The translations under genes were made by a program, and so were the position numbers. Below the pieces are notes generated by a model, which made no database searches, was not told the DNA's origin, and saw nothing but the letters and a program-made list of their open reading frames with translations. From Lachnospiraceae bacterium (GTDB lineage: Bacteria > Bacillota > Clostridia > Lachnospirales > Lachnospiraceae), in contig CAADSM010000134.1 of assembly GCA_900751785.1 (NCBI GenBank), forward strand, positions 1-35,884: 35,884 nt of DNA, read 5' to 3'. This document shows, in pieces, positions 25,500-34,467 of the stretch (its first letter is position 1; the number at the start of each line of letters is the position of its first letter).

Positions 25500-26123
25500 T
25501 CATCCTTTCTTCTGTTTCATCCGTTTGATCACTTTCAGTCTTGTAAATTCCTCACGGTCCTTCTCCTCCAGTGCATTTGTGATCGTATATACAAGAGAAG
25601 AGTACATCGGGATTGTGATGTTCTGCAGGGCGTTTGCGCGCTTCTGCGTCTTCTTGATATTGCTTGCCAGCCGGTAGGCGGCGTTTTCCACTATTGACAG
25701 CTTGATCGTCAGTTCCTTAACCTTGCGGAAGGCTTCCTTGGCCTGGTCGATGGACTCCAGCGTTGTACTGAAGGAGTAGGTCGGCTTGCCGGCGTCGGGA
25801 ATATATTTTACATGGGGGATTTCTGTTCCCATGATACTGCGCGTCTGGATCGTGATCGAATTTTCGATCGGAACCGTGTATGCCAGAAGCTCTACCGTGC
25901 TGATCCCGTGTTCGATATTGGCGCGCTGCAGGCATCGATACGCATAGGTGAAGGTCGTGTCGATCTCGTCCTGTATATTGCGGGCCTCGTCGATCAGATC
26001 CATCAGTTCCCGGATAAGGATATTCCTCTTCTTGTCCATCAGGTCATAGCCCTGTTTGGCGAGCGCAAGCGAATTTTTGGCCAGCATCAGGTTTCCTTTT
26101 GTCGGAAATGTGCGCGGATCCAT
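25500..26123 (-). CDS. ntpD: V-type ATPase subunit D (central stalk)
   Basis: A 207-residue coiled-coil protein that forms the rotating shaft between the A/B hexamer and the membrane ring. The opening PTKGNLMLAKNSLALAKQGY and the closing NAAYRLASNIKKTQKRANAL are family signatures. Start ATG 26123 follows AAAGGAGGG. It is the last gene of the operon; a terminator lies 15 bp after it. Confidence 0.95.
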   Translation of the reverse strand: MDPRTFPTKGNLMLAKNSLALAKQGYDLMDKKRNILIRELMDLIDEARNIQDEIDTTFTYAYRCLQRANIEHGISTVELLAYTVPIENSITIQTRSIMGTEIPHVKYIPDAGKPTYSFSTTLESIDQAKEAFRKVKELTIKLSIVENAAYRLASNIKKTQKRANALQNITIPMYSSLVYTITNALEEKDREEFTRLKVIKRMKQKKG

Positions 26124-26137
26124 AAGATCCCTCCTTT

Positions 26138-27526
26138 TTACTCGGTTTCAGCCTCCGGTTTATAGTATTTGTCAAGTATCTTCGTGTCGACTCTGTCGAG
26201 CTCTTCTCTCGGCAGCTTGCCAAGGAGCTTCCAGCCCAGGTCGAGCGTCTCTTCCATGCTCCGGTTTTCTTCCATTCCCTGTCCGATATAGTTTTCCTCG
26301 AATGCTTTTCCAAATTCAAGGTATTTCTTGTCGATCGGGGACAGCTCATCCTCGCCGATGACGGAAGCCAGGTTCCTGGCGTCTCCAACCTTAGCGTAGG
26401 CGGAGAAGAGCTGGTTGGCAAGATCCTGATGGTCTTCCCGGGTGTAGCCCTCGCCGATGCCGTCTTTCATCAGACGGGAAAGAGAGGGCAGGATATTGAT
26501 CGGCGGATAAATGGACTGTCCGTGGAGCGGGCGGTCCAGCACGATCTGCCCTTCCGTGATATATCCGGTCAGGTCGGGGATCGGGTGCGTGATATCGTCG
26601 TTCGGCATGGTGAGGATCGGAAGCTGTGTCACAGATCCTTCCACGCCCTGCACGATGCCGGCACGCTCGTAGATCGTCGCCAGTTCACTGTACAGGTAGC
26701 CGGGGAAACCTTTACGGCTTGGGATCTCGCCCTTGGAGGATGAGACCTCACGCATTGCCTCGGCAAAGGAAGTCATATCCGTCAGGATGACGAGGATATG
26801 CATATGCTGCTCGAATGCAAGGTACTCGGCGACTGTCAGCGCCACCTTGGGAGTGATGAGACGCTCCACGACCGGATCGTTCGCCAGGTTCAGGAACATT
26901 GCAACATGGTCCGCAACACCGCTTTCCTCAAAGGTATGGCGGAAGAAATCGGCCACGTCGTGCTTGACGCCCATTGCGGCGAACACGATGGCAAACTGTT
27001 CGTCTGAATCCTCACCCAGCGATGCCTGTTTTACGATCTGCGCTGCGAGCTGGTCGTGAGGAAGACCGTTTCCGGAGAAGATCGGAAGCTTCTGTCCTCG
27101 GATCAGTGTCGTCAGTCCGTCGATCGCGGAAATGCCGGTGTGGATATAGTTTCTCGGGTATTCACGGCGGACCGGGTTGAGCGGAAGACCGTTGACATCT
27201 CTCTTTAGGGTAGAAACAATAGGGCCGAGGTCATCGATGGGCTGCCCGATCCCGTTGAACGTGCGTCCCAGCATGTCCGGGGAGAGTGCGACCTCCATCG
27301 GATGTCCCGTCAGCTTTGTGTGCGTGTTTTTCAGGGACATACTCTCGGATCCCTCGAAGACCTGGATCACGGCCCGGTCCTCGTAGATCTCCACGATACG
27401 CCCGATCTTTCTCTCTGTGCCCTCCACGACAAATTCGACGATCTCATCGTAAAAGGCACCCTGTACGCCCTCCAGCGCGATCAGAGGGCCGTTGATGCTG
27501 CTTAAGCCTAAATATTCGATTGACAT
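26138..27526 (-). CDS. ntpB: V-type ATPase subunit B (non-catalytic)
   Basis: A 462-residue nucleotide-binding-fold subunit that alternates with subunit A in the V1 head. [18 protein letters not shown] starts the beta barrel; the central region has [16 protein letters not shown] in place of a true Walker A, as expected for the non-catalytic subunit, and the [20 protein letters not shown] segment is typical. AAGGAGGG lies nine bases before ATG 27526, at the very end of ntpA. Gap to ntpA 15 bp and to ntpD 14 bp. Confidence 0.96.
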   Translation of the reverse strand: MSIEYLGLSSINGPLIALEGVQGAFYDEIVEFVVEGTERKIGRIVEIYEDRAVIQVFEGSESMSLKNTHTKLTGHPMEVALSPDMLGRTFNGIGQPIDDLGPIVSTLKRDVNGLPLNPVRREYPRNYIHTGISAIDGLTTLIRGQKLPIFSGNGLPHDQLAAQIVKQASLGEDSDEQFAIVFAAMGVKHDVADFFRHTFEESGVADHVAMFLNLANDPVVERLITPKVALTVAEYLAFEQHMHILVILTDMTSFAEAMREVSSSKGEIPSRKGFPGYLYSELATIYERAGIVQGVEGSVTQLPILTMPNDDITHPIPDLTGYITEGQIVLDRPLHGQSIYPPINILPSLSRLMKDGIGEGYTREDHQDLANQLFSAYAKVGDARNLASVIGEDELSPIDKKYLEFGKAFEENYIGQGMEENRSMEETLDLGWKLLGKLPREELDRVDTKILDKYYKPEAETE

Positions 27527-27541
27527 GGATAAAGTCCCTCC

Positions 27542-29308
27542 TTATGCGTTTTTCTCAAGTACACGCTGGTAGAATTCATCGATGTCGCGGTGATACTGCG
27601 CAAACATCTCCAGCCGGTCATTCGGCACATCGTATTTGATCGCGATGACGCGGTCGAATATGTTTTCCGCCTTGAGCACGGACATCGGGTGCCCCATCGT
27701 GACAAGGGCACGGGCCTGCTTGTACAGATAGAGGATCGTCTCCATCATCAGGAACTGCTTTTCCATCGTGACACAGGTGTCATCCTTGTGGAATGCGTTC
27801 TGCTGCAGGAATCCGAGGCGGATGACGCGGGCAATCTCCAGGACAAGCTTCTGATCGTCGGGAAGCACATCGCTTCCGATCAGCTTTACGATCTCCAGGA
27901 GGCTGCTCTCCTGATTGAGGAGCGCCATCAGGCGGTTGCGGTAATCCACGAACTTCGGGGATACATTGTCCTGATACCAGTGGCTTAAGTCGTTCAGATA
28001 CTCGCTGTAGCTGGTCAGCCAGTGGATGGCAGGGAAATGTCTGGAGTAGGCAAGACTCTTATCCAGTCCCCAGAAGCAGCGGACAAAACGCTTTGTGTTC
28101 TGTGTTACAGGCTCGGAGAAGTCGCCGCCCTGAGGGGAGACAGCCCCGATTATGGTGACGGAACCGTCGGTCCCATTTAAGTTGTGCATCATTCCCGCTC
28201 TCTCGTAAAATGCCGACAGCCGGGAAGCAAGATATGCCGGGAAGCCTTCCTCGGCAGGCATCTCCTCCAGACGTCCTGAGAGCTCACGCAGAGCCTCTGC
28301 CCATCTTGAGGTAGAGTCGGCCATGATCGCCACGTCGTAACCCATGTCGCGGTAGTACTCGGCCAGCGTCAGTCCGGTGTAGATGCTCGCCTCACGGGCC
28401 GCCACAGGCATGTTGGATGTGTTCGCGATCAGAGTAGTCCTGTCCATCAGAGGATTGCCGGTACGCGGGTCGGTCAGCTCGCTGAACTCCTCGAGTACCT
28501 GGGTCATCTCGTTCCCACGCTCGCCGCAGCCGATGTAGATGATGATGTCTGCGTCTGCCCATTTTGCGATCTGATGCTGCGTCATGGTCTTTCCGGTTCC
28601 GAATCCGCCGGGGATCGCAGCGGTGCCGCCCTTTGCGATCGGGAACATGGTGTCAATGATACGCTGTCCCGTGATCAGCGGCACAGATGCAGGGAAACGG
28701 TGATGCGTCGGCCGGGGCGTGCGGATCGGCCAGTGCTGCGTCATGGTCAGCTTCTGCTCGGTGCCGTTTGAGAGTTCCAGGGTTACGAGCGTTTCGTCGA
28801 TCGTATAATCGCCGTCAGGCACGACGTCGATGACAGTGCCCTCCACTCCGGGAGGAACCATGCATTTGTGTACGATGGCATGTGTTTCCGGCACTTCGGC
28901 TATGATATCGCCGCCGTGAAGATACTGTCCCTTCTGCACGGTGATGTGTGCAGACCATTTTTTCTGTCTGTCCAGGGAGTCTACACTGACGCCCCGGGTG
29001 ATGAAGGCGCCCGCGGATTCAGCAATGCGCTCCAGCGGACGTTCGATTCCGTCAAAGATATTGTTCAGGATTCCGGGAGCAAGGGTCACAGAGACTGCAT
29101 TGCCGCTCGCAACGACTTCCTCTCCCGGCCGGAGGCCTGTGGTCTCCTCGTATACCTGAATGGTGGTGAGGTCTTTATCAAGAGCGATGACCTCGCCGAC
29201 GAGCTTCTGGCTGCCGACGTAGACCATTTCAGACATACGGAATCCCGTGTTTCCCTTCAGGTAAATGACGGGTCCGTTGATTCCATAGATAGTTCCGGTC
29301 TTAAGCAA
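27542..29308 (-). CDS. ntpA: V-type ATPase subunit A (catalytic)
   Basis: The catalytic ATPase subunit, 588 residues from the start used here. It has the Walker A loop GGFGTGKT (residues 234-241), the catalytic Glu in [10 protein letters not shown] (E263), the SRWAEALRE segment and the A-specific insertion with VPPGVEGTV. The frame reaches GTG 29317, but that GTG is part of the AGGAGGTGA ribosome site; TTG 29308, eight bases after AGGAGG, is the better start. The ribosome site itself lies inside the last codons of ntpE, so the two genes overlap by eight bases and are translationally coupled. Confidence 0.95.
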   Translation of the reverse strand: MLKTGTIYGINGPVIYLKGNTGFRMSEMVYVGSQKLVGEVIALDKDLTTIQVYEETTGLRPGEEVVASGNAVSVTLAPGILNNIFDGIERPLERIAESAGAFITRGVSVDSLDRQKKWSAHITVQKGQYLHGGDIIAEVPETHAIVHKCMVPPGVEGTVIDVVPDGDYTIDETLVTLELSNGTEQKLTMTQHWPIRTPRPTHHRFPASVPLITGQRIIDTMFPIAKGGTAAIPGGFGTGKTMTQHQIAKWADADIIIYIGCGERGNEMTQVLEEFSELTDPRTGNPLMDRTTLIANTSNMPVAAREASIYTGLTLAEYYRDMGYDVAIMADSTSRWAEALRELSGRLEEMPAEEGFPAYLASRLSAFYERAGMMHNLNGTDGSVTIIGAVSPQGGDFSEPVTQNTKRFVRCFWGLDKSLAYSRHFPAIHWLTSYSEYLNDLSHWYQDNVSPKFVDYRNRLMALLNQESSLLEIVKLIGSDVLPDDQKLVLEIARVIRLGFLQQNAFHKDDTCVTMEKQFLMMETILYLYKQARALVTMGHPMSVLKAENIFDRVIAIKYDVPNDRLEMFAQYHRDIDEFYQRVLEKNA

Positions 29309-29888
29309 TGCCGTCACCTCCTAAAAACAAAAATTTATCATACTCATTGCGGAGCTGTGTCTTGAATGAGTTGTCGATCAGAATATTGCGGCTGCGGATG
29401 ACCGCGCGCACGCCTCCGATGAAGTCCTCGGCGCTGATCGTCAGGTGTACGCCTGTCGCGTCCTCAAGATCAGAGCGTTTCAGGTCGTCTGACGGATTGA
29501 GATAAATGACGACAGGGTCACTGCCTGCAAAATGCTTCGCCTGCTGGATGCATTTTATGAGAAAATCTGTGTATGCTTCTGTCTTCATATAGTCATCGAC
29601 AAGCGCAGACACTTCTTCAAATATTTTATCTTTCAGCTCCTGCTGTACCTTGCCCTGACGGCGCTTGATCTCGAGCTGGGACTTTGCGGCAGCCTGATTG
29701 ATCATCAGCTTTGCGTTGGTCGTCTCAGCCTTGATGCGTGTCTCGGACTGGCGGATGGCTTCCGCCTTATGGTCCTGAAACACTTTTTCTAACGCTTCCC
29801 GGTGGGAATCGATGATGGCGTTGCCCTCCGCGCGCGCCTGTTCCATGGACGTGGTCTGCAGGTGTGCAATCTTTTCTTCCAGAGTCAA
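29301..29888 (-). CDS. ntpE: V-type ATPase subunit E (peripheral stalk)
   Basis: A 195-residue subunit with a long N-terminal helix (about 1-95, rich in E, K, Q, A) and a globular C-terminal domain (100-190), as in the E subunit of the stator stalk. The C-terminal part has the IRSRNILIDNSFKTQL pattern. The start is TTG 29888, seven bases after AAAGGAGGG. Its final codons hold the ribosome site for ntpA. It pairs with the small G/H subunit encoded at the head of the operon. Confidence 0.9.
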   Translation of the reverse strand: MTLEEKIAHLQTTSMEQARAEGNAIIDSHREALEKVFQDHKAEAIRQSETRIKAETTNAKLMINQAAAKSQLEIKRRQGKVQQELKDKIFEEVSALVDDYMKTEAYTDFLIKCIQQAKHFAGSDPVVIYLNPSDDLKRSDLEDATGVHLTISAEDFIGGVRAVIRSRNILIDNSFKTQLRNEYDKFLFLGGDGIA

Positions 29889-29913
29889 GAGGAATCCCTC
29901 CTTTACGATTTCG

Positions 29914-30222
29914 TTATAGTTTCAGTCCGATCGCCTCGGTGATGTAGGATGTGATAAAGTCTTTCTTGCGTCCGGTGCCGTGGCGGTCGGGGATCTCGAC
30001 GAGGAGAGGCATCTTCCTCTCCAGACGGAAAGTGTCGATGATATCGGGAAATTCCCGGCCGAACTTTTCCGTGAGCAGAACAATGCCGACACTCTTGTCG
30101 GAGAGGACATCCTCAAGCGCTTCCCTGAGCTCTTCGCGTTCGTGCACCACGACGCCGTCCACTCCTGCAAGACGCATCCCGGTGTAAGTATCCACATTGT
30201 CGCTGATCAGATACATTTTCAT
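29914..30222 (-). CDS. ntpF: V-type ATPase subunit F
   Basis: A 102-residue Rossmann-like subunit that binds the D shaft. MKMYLISDNVDTYTGMRLAG begins the fold and VGIVLLTEKFG and MPLLVEIPD complete it. The frame is open further upstream (ATG 30279), but the extra 19 residues are Gly/Ser/Thr-rich and unlike the family; ATG 30222 gives the usual size and has AAGGAA about 11 bases upstream. A 194-bp gap separates it from ntpK, unusual for this tight operon. Confidence 0.88.
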   Translation of the reverse strand: MKMYLISDNVDTYTGMRLAGVDGVVVHEREELREALEDVLSDKSVGIVLLTEKFGREFPDIIDTFRLERKMPLLVEIPDRHGTGRKKDFITSYITEAIGLKL

Positions 30223-30416
30223 ATGCTTGCTGTTTCCTTTCCCCGTGCCGGCGGTGTATTGGCTGCTTCCGTCAGCCATGCCAGCTCGAATCCGCAGCGC
30301 GGCTGCTCCTTCTCGCTGACGGGCGTCCGCCCTATGGAAAGTACCAGGCCTGCCGGTCCTTGCGGGCCAGCCCGCAGATACCGTCAGTCTGTGCCTTTCC
30401 GCATGGCTGACTGGTA
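30223..30416 (-). other. 194-bp gap between ntpK and ntpF with hairpins
   Basis: The longest gap in the V-ATPase operon. It holds a perfect 7-bp stem, TGCGGGC/GCCCGCA (30361-30376), and CAGTC/GACTG arms near the ntpK stop. Without a T run, it may be an mRNA-processing or pausing element. No convincing ORF is present; the ATG at its start is followed by a stop within six codons. Confidence 0.5.
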
Positions 30417-30851
30417 TTACAAGTTTCCGAGGATCATGAAGGAGATGATCAGACCGTAGAGGCAGACACCTTCTGCAAGACCTACGAAAATGAGTGACTT
30501 ACCAAGGATGCTGGAATCCTCGCTGAGGGCTCCGAGCGCTGCGCTGGCTGCGCTTGCAACGGCGATACCGCCGCCGATACAGGAAAGACCTGTTACCAGG
30601 GCTGCTGCGATATATCCAAGTCCGGTTGCGAAGCCCGGGTCTGAAGCTGCTGCCTCGGCTGCCTGTACGTCAGGACCGCCCAGCATCATGATAGAGGCAA
30701 GGGCAAATGCGCCGAAGAAGAAAAATGCATTTACAGCGATGGAGCGTTTGTAACGCTTCTTGTTCTTTTCTCCGATCAGATAGTATCCGAAAGGAATGAT
30801 GATGCTTAAGATTAATGCGACGATAAAGATGATTTTGGTTGCTAATGTCAT
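30417..30851 (-). CDS. ntpK: V-type ATPase subunit K (membrane rotor ring)
   Basis: A 144-residue proteolipid with four hydrophobic helices (about 7-27, 40-58, 76-103, 115-142). Helices 3-4 are a standard rotor hairpin: GLSCIGGGIAVASAASAALG and the ion-binding E127 in FVGLAEGVCLYG. Helices 1-2 have neither the glycine pattern nor a membrane carboxylate. So each subunit appears to offer one ion site per four helices. Ion identity (H+ or Na+) cannot be fixed from sequence alone. GGAGGG precedes ATG 30851. Confidence 0.92.
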   Translation of the reverse strand: MTLATKIIFIVALILSIIIPFGYYLIGEKNKKRYKRSIAVNAFFFFGAFALASIMMLGGPDVQAAEAAASDPGFATGLGYIAAALVTGLSCIGGGIAVASAASAALGALSEDSSILGKSLIFVGLAEGVCLYGLIISFMILGNL

Positions 30852-30863
30852 GGTAGAACCCTC

Positions 30864-32804
30864 CTACTTTTTATTCGTTTTCTTTTTTGTATATGGATCA
30901 AATGCACGGCCGCTGCCTTTGTAGAAACGGCTGAACATTTCGTAATATTCCAGACGCAGTACCTGGATGCCGACAATCAGCCCTTCGAATCCGCAGACGA
31001 ACAGATTGCCGAAGATTACGCCGATCCAGTTGGGACTGCCGCTCTCCGCGCCGGCGAGCTGCAGTACGACCTCCATGATGGCCGCGTGGCTGACAGCGAA
31101 TGCACCGATACGGATGAAGGAGATCGTGTTTGAAAAATAACTCAGCAGTGTCTCGAACATCTCGAAAAATCCTTCTACAAGGAACATCGCCTTGCTCTCT
31201 TCCATCTTGTCTGCGCGCTTCTGGATTATGCGTGTCAGAGGCTCCTTGAAGAGCATCAGGATCAGAGGCACTCCGAACATGACAGCCATCACGATCCCTG
31301 CCGGAAGCGGATTGTCTGTCAGGAAGAGCACGATGGTCACGACCACGGCTGCGTAGAACACAAGGCCTGCGGCGCCGTTTGCGTCAAACCACGCGCCGCC
31401 GATGTCCTTCTCCCTCGCGGCGTTGATGATATGGAGCACCATCGCCACCATGATGAGCAGCATTCCGAACGCCACGGCCACGATAAATACAGTGTTGAGC
31501 TTCCCGAGGAAGGGAAGAGTGGTCATATGGTCGATCGGCCGGATCCACAGCGCCGGGATCACATCCTCGAATCCGAAGATGCTGCCGAACAGGAATCCGA
31601 AGATCGTGGAAAAGAAACCTGCTGTCGCGATGATCCCCGCCAGCGGCGCCTTCTTGAAGTGGTAGATCAGGGCGCCTCCGATGAGAAGGAGGAGCCCCTG
31701 TCCCACATCTCCGAACATGGCGCCGAAGATAAAGGAGTAGGTCAATCCAACGAACATGGTCGGATCGATCTCGTTGTGAGCGGGGAGCCCGTACATCTGG
31801 ACAAACATTTCAAAGGGTTTGAAGATCTTCGGGTTTTCCAGCTTGGTCGGCGGTTCTCCAAAGTAAGCGTCATGGTCGTCCTCAACGACGACAAAGACCT
31901 TGTCGTCATCCTTGATCTCGTCAAGGAATTTCTCCACGTCGTCCTCGGCCATCCATCCGCAGAGGATGTAGTAGTCTTCCTTCTTATCCTCCATGCGGGC
32001 AGCCAGCTTCCTGACATCAAAGTTATTGGACAGCTCCTCGAGCCGGTTCTTCGCGGCGATGAGCTGCGGAGCACGGTCGGCGAGCATATCTCCGGCCTGC
32101 TTGTCGAGATCCTCGATCTCAAGGTTGACTCTGGCGATCTCGCGGTCGAACTCCTGATAGGCGTAAGCGGGACTTCCTTCAAATTCATCCTTCAGCTCGA
32201 TCCGCTCAAAGTGGAGAGAGCGGAATACAGCGTCCACCTTCTGCGCCTCCGAGGGAGACACGAAATAAGCCCCGTAGACAAAACTTTCATCGCGCTCTCC
32301 TTCTACAAAAATGGCGCCCAGGTCATCCATAAGATATTTCTGCATTTTGTGATAAAATTCTACGGCTATGCGGCCGAAACGGTAGGTAATATATTTGTAA
32401 TGCAGAACTTTATGGAGATCACAGTTCAGTGGACGGAAGGGAGCGATGATCTGCTGTTTTGCACGAAGCTCCTCAGTCTTCTTTTTCAGTTTTTCCTTTT
32501 TCTCCTGCAGTGTCTGGTAATCTTCGTTCGCTTTGCGCACGACTTCAAACATATCGTCCAGGCCGAGCGATGAGGCGGGTGCCACATCATCGGCGTTCGG
32601 AAGATATCCGACGAACTCGATCGCCTTATTCAGTGCGTCCCGGTAGGGATTGATCTCAACGAAAGGTCTCAAATTATCCACTGTCTTCAGTTCGGAGAGA
32701 GCGGATTCAAGCTGGATCTCGTATCTTGAGAGATACAGGTCTGTGACACGGTCGATGTCGTCCCTCGGACCGGAAATGTTGATAAATTTCATTTTAACAA
32801 TCAT
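30864..32804 (-). CDS. ntpI: V-type ATPase subunit I (membrane stator)
   Basis: A 646-residue subunit with a cytoplasmic N-terminal half (1-330, two long coiled coils around 90-120 and 215-260) and a C-terminal membrane half with about seven to eight segments, beginning TYSFIFGAMFGDVGQG. The stator arginine that faces the rotor carboxylate is R565 in ISFIRIGAFAVSHA. Start ATG 32804 overlaps the ntpC stop by four bases (ATGA), with GGAGG nine bases upstream. It holds the a-subunit half-channels for ion passage. Confidence 0.95.
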   Translation of the reverse strand: MIVKMKFINISGPRDDIDRVTDLYLSRYEIQLESALSELKTVDNLRPFVEINPYRDALNKAIEFVGYLPNADDVAPASSLGLDDMFEVVRKANEDYQTLQEKKEKLKKKTEELRAKQQIIAPFRPLNCDLHKVLHYKYITYRFGRIAVEFYHKMQKYLMDDLGAIFVEGERDESFVYGAYFVSPSEAQKVDAVFRSLHFERIELKDEFEGSPAYAYQEFDREIARVNLEIEDLDKQAGDMLADRAPQLIAAKNRLEELSNNFDVRKLAARMEDKKEDYYILCGWMAEDDVEKFLDEIKDDDKVFVVVEDDHDAYFGEPPTKLENPKIFKPFEMFVQMYGLPAHNEIDPTMFVGLTYSFIFGAMFGDVGQGLLLLIGGALIYHFKKAPLAGIIATAGFFSTIFGFLFGSIFGFEDVIPALWIRPIDHMTTLPFLGKLNTVFIVAVAFGMLLIMVAMVLHIINAAREKDIGGAWFDANGAAGLVFYAAVVVTIVLFLTDNPLPAGIVMAVMFGVPLILMLFKEPLTRIIQKRADKMEESKAMFLVEGFFEMFETLLSYFSNTISFIRIGAFAVSHAAIMEVVLQLAGAESGSPNWIGVIFGNLFVCGFEGLIVGIQVLRLEYYEMFSRFYKGSGRAFDPYTKKKTNKK

Positions 32805-33847
32805 TGGGTTCTACCTCCAACGTATGCCAGCGTCTCGCCGGGAGTCAGTCTGTATCTGATGCATTCCATGGCGGTCGTCAGCTTTTTCAGTTCTTCTTCT
32901 TTTAAGAATAGATAGCTGTTGACTGCGGCGATGGAGTAGGGATTGCGCCTTAAGTCAACAGTGTACAGATAATGCAGACATTCTGCATACATCCGTTCGA
33001 TCGTCAGATCCTGATGGAAATCATAGTGGCGGGCGTAGGTCGTCTTTTCAAGCGATGCCTGAAATTCATCCAGGCCGGGCGCCTCCACCAGCTCCTTGAC
33101 AAGATCTGTCGACAGCTTGTAGTGGATCGGTATGAGCAGCAGATAAATGTCGGCGGGCTTCATATTATAGTATTTTTTTGCCCGGTAGATCCACTGCAGG
33201 TTCAGAAGATCGATCTGAGAACCATAATTTCTGGTGAAAATCTCCAGATCATCTTTGGTGAGAACCTTTTTCTGCTCTTTCCAAATCGTAGTAAAATAGT
33301 AGAGGTCGAGTGTCAGGTCGTAATCATAAAGCGTTACATTCTGTGAATCCTTCAGTTTTTTGAGCGGATCATAATACTCGGTCCCCTTGAGATTCTCGAT
33401 CAGTTCATCCGTTGTCCGGGATGTGATCAGCTTCTCGATCGAAATCTGTGAATACCGGTCGAAGAATGCCTTCTTGTAATTCAGATCGAAGGGCTGTTTA
33501 TACCGGTTGATCACGATCCTCAGGCAGTAGTTGATGAGATTGATCTCAAAAGACTTCATGATCAGCCTCATGAACCGGCGCTGCTTTTGACCGCAGAATC
33601 TGTAAATTTTTGTGTAATCGTGATAGAGCGACTGGACAAGGACTTTCTCTATGTTGCCGCGGTGGAGCTGGCTTTCCTCCAGAGAGCTCAGGGCCTCCGC
33701 ATAGGCTGTGTTTTTCTTGAGATAATCCACGACCTCGGGGACGCTGCCCAGAGCCGCGATCGCCTCAAACTGCTCCGGCTTGAGCAGCTTGGACTTCATT
33801 GCCCGGATCTTTGTCACGATCCCGCTGTAAGCAAGTAAATTTCCCAT
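32801..33847 (-). CDS. ntpC: V-type ATPase subunit C (rotor-ring cap)
   Basis: A 348-residue, mostly helical subunit of the AC39 family, which links the D/F shaft to the K ring. Typical features are LLAYSGIVTKIRAMKSKLL at the start, repeated helix pairs and the late PADIYLLLIPIHYK and NPYSIAAVNSYLFLKEEE segment. GAGGTG upstream of ATG 33847 lies inside the last codons of the preceding gene. It precedes ntpI here, whereas the order in Enterococcus places C after E. Confidence 0.92.
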   Translation of the reverse strand: MGNLLAYSGIVTKIRAMKSKLLKPEQFEAIAALGSVPEVVDYLKKNTAYAEALSSLEESQLHRGNIEKVLVQSLYHDYTKIYRFCGQKQRRFMRLIMKSFEINLINYCLRIVINRYKQPFDLNYKKAFFDRYSQISIEKLITSRTTDELIENLKGTEYYDPLKKLKDSQNVTLYDYDLTLDLYYFTTIWKEQKKVLTKDDLEIFTRNYGSQIDLLNLQWIYRAKKYYNMKPADIYLLLIPIHYKLSTDLVKELVEAPGLDEFQASLEKTTYARHYDFHQDLTIERMYAECLHYLYTVDLRRNPYSIAAVNSYLFLKEEELKKLTTAMECIRYRLTPGETLAYVGGRTQ

Positions 33848-33850
33848 AGG

Positions 33851-34162
33851 CTACACCTCGGTGATCCTTTTTAAGATCTCCCTGGCATACTCGGTATGCC
33901 GCTCGGAATACTCCTTCTGAAGCGCCTGGATCACAGCGTCGCTCGAGCCGCTCTGGCTGTCGAGAAGCTGAGATGTCTTCTTCTCCAGCTTGTCCCGGAT
34001 GACGTTGATGCGTTCCTGGGTCTTTTTCTCCAGGTCCTCATCAAATTTTCGGCGTTTTTCGTCATATTCCTTGTTGAGAGCTTCTTTTTGGTCCTCGGCA
34101 TGCTGCACAATTGCTGTCGCTGCATCCTCGATTTCCGTCAATCTGTTCACAATAGACTCCAT
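33851..34162 (-). CDS. V-type ATPase G/H-type stalk subunit
   Basis: A 103-residue, almost fully helical, highly charged protein (repeated E/K/R/Q runs at 15-75), fitting the small G/H subunit that pairs with subunit E in the peripheral stalk. ATG 34162 has AGGAGG six bases upstream; the frame extends to 34213 but without a ribosome site. It is the first gene of the operon, 3 bp before ntpC. Identification rests on length, helicity and position rather than a unique motif. Confidence 0.78.
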   Translation of the reverse strand: MESIVNRLTEIEDAATAIVQHAEDQKEALNKEYDEKRRKFDEDLEKKTQERINVIRDKLEKKTSQLLDSQSGSSDAVIQALQKEYSERHTEYAREILKRITEV

Positions 34163-34201
34163 ATCAAGCCTCCTGTTTGTTAGAAAATCATATATTCTTA
34201 T

Positions 34202-34229
34202 ATCATACACCATTTGAAGAAAAATGCAA
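34202..34229 (-). promoter_or_regulatory. V-ATPase operon promoter
   Basis: On the minus strand TTGCAT (34229-34224), 16-bp spacer, TATGAT (34207-34202), about 40 bp upstream of the first gene. Confidence 0.65.
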
Positions 34230-34301
34230 GTTCAGAACCGGTCTGAAAGTGCATTTTTAACGAATTTTACGACGATTTTTCATAACCGGACAAGACTCTT
34301 T

Positions 34302-34330
34302 TTGACCTGGATGATTTTGCATGTTATGAT
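34302..34330 (+). promoter_or_regulatory. trmB promoter
   Basis: TTGACC at 34302-34307, 17-bp spacer, TATGAT at 34325-34330. It gives a leader of about 130 bases before trmB, which contains a possible 17-codon ORF. Confidence 0.7.
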
Positions 34331-34394
34331 GGTAACATACATCGGCAGAAGAGACGGCGGATCAGGTCTTCCGGCCGCGGATTAAGGGGGAAAC

Positions 34395-34448
34395 GTGACT
34401 GGAAAGTGGAAGGCCGCCGTGCGGAAAAAGCTGGTTTATAATATATGA
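34395..34448 (+). CDS. Possible 17-codon leader peptide before trmB
   Basis: GTG 34395 to TGA 34446-34448, preceded by AAGGGGGAAAC. The product would be basic, MTGKWKAAVRKKLVYNI. It ends 19 bp before trmB. Reading frame and ribosome site are visible; coding status is unproven. Confidence 0.25.
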   Translation: MTGKWKAAVRKKLVYNI

Positions 34449-34467
34449 AATACGGGGAGGATCATAC

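Noticed and set aside
31431..32573. 380-codon plus-strand frame opposite ntpI
   Set aside because: Antisense to the subunit I gene inside a continuous operon; no family features.
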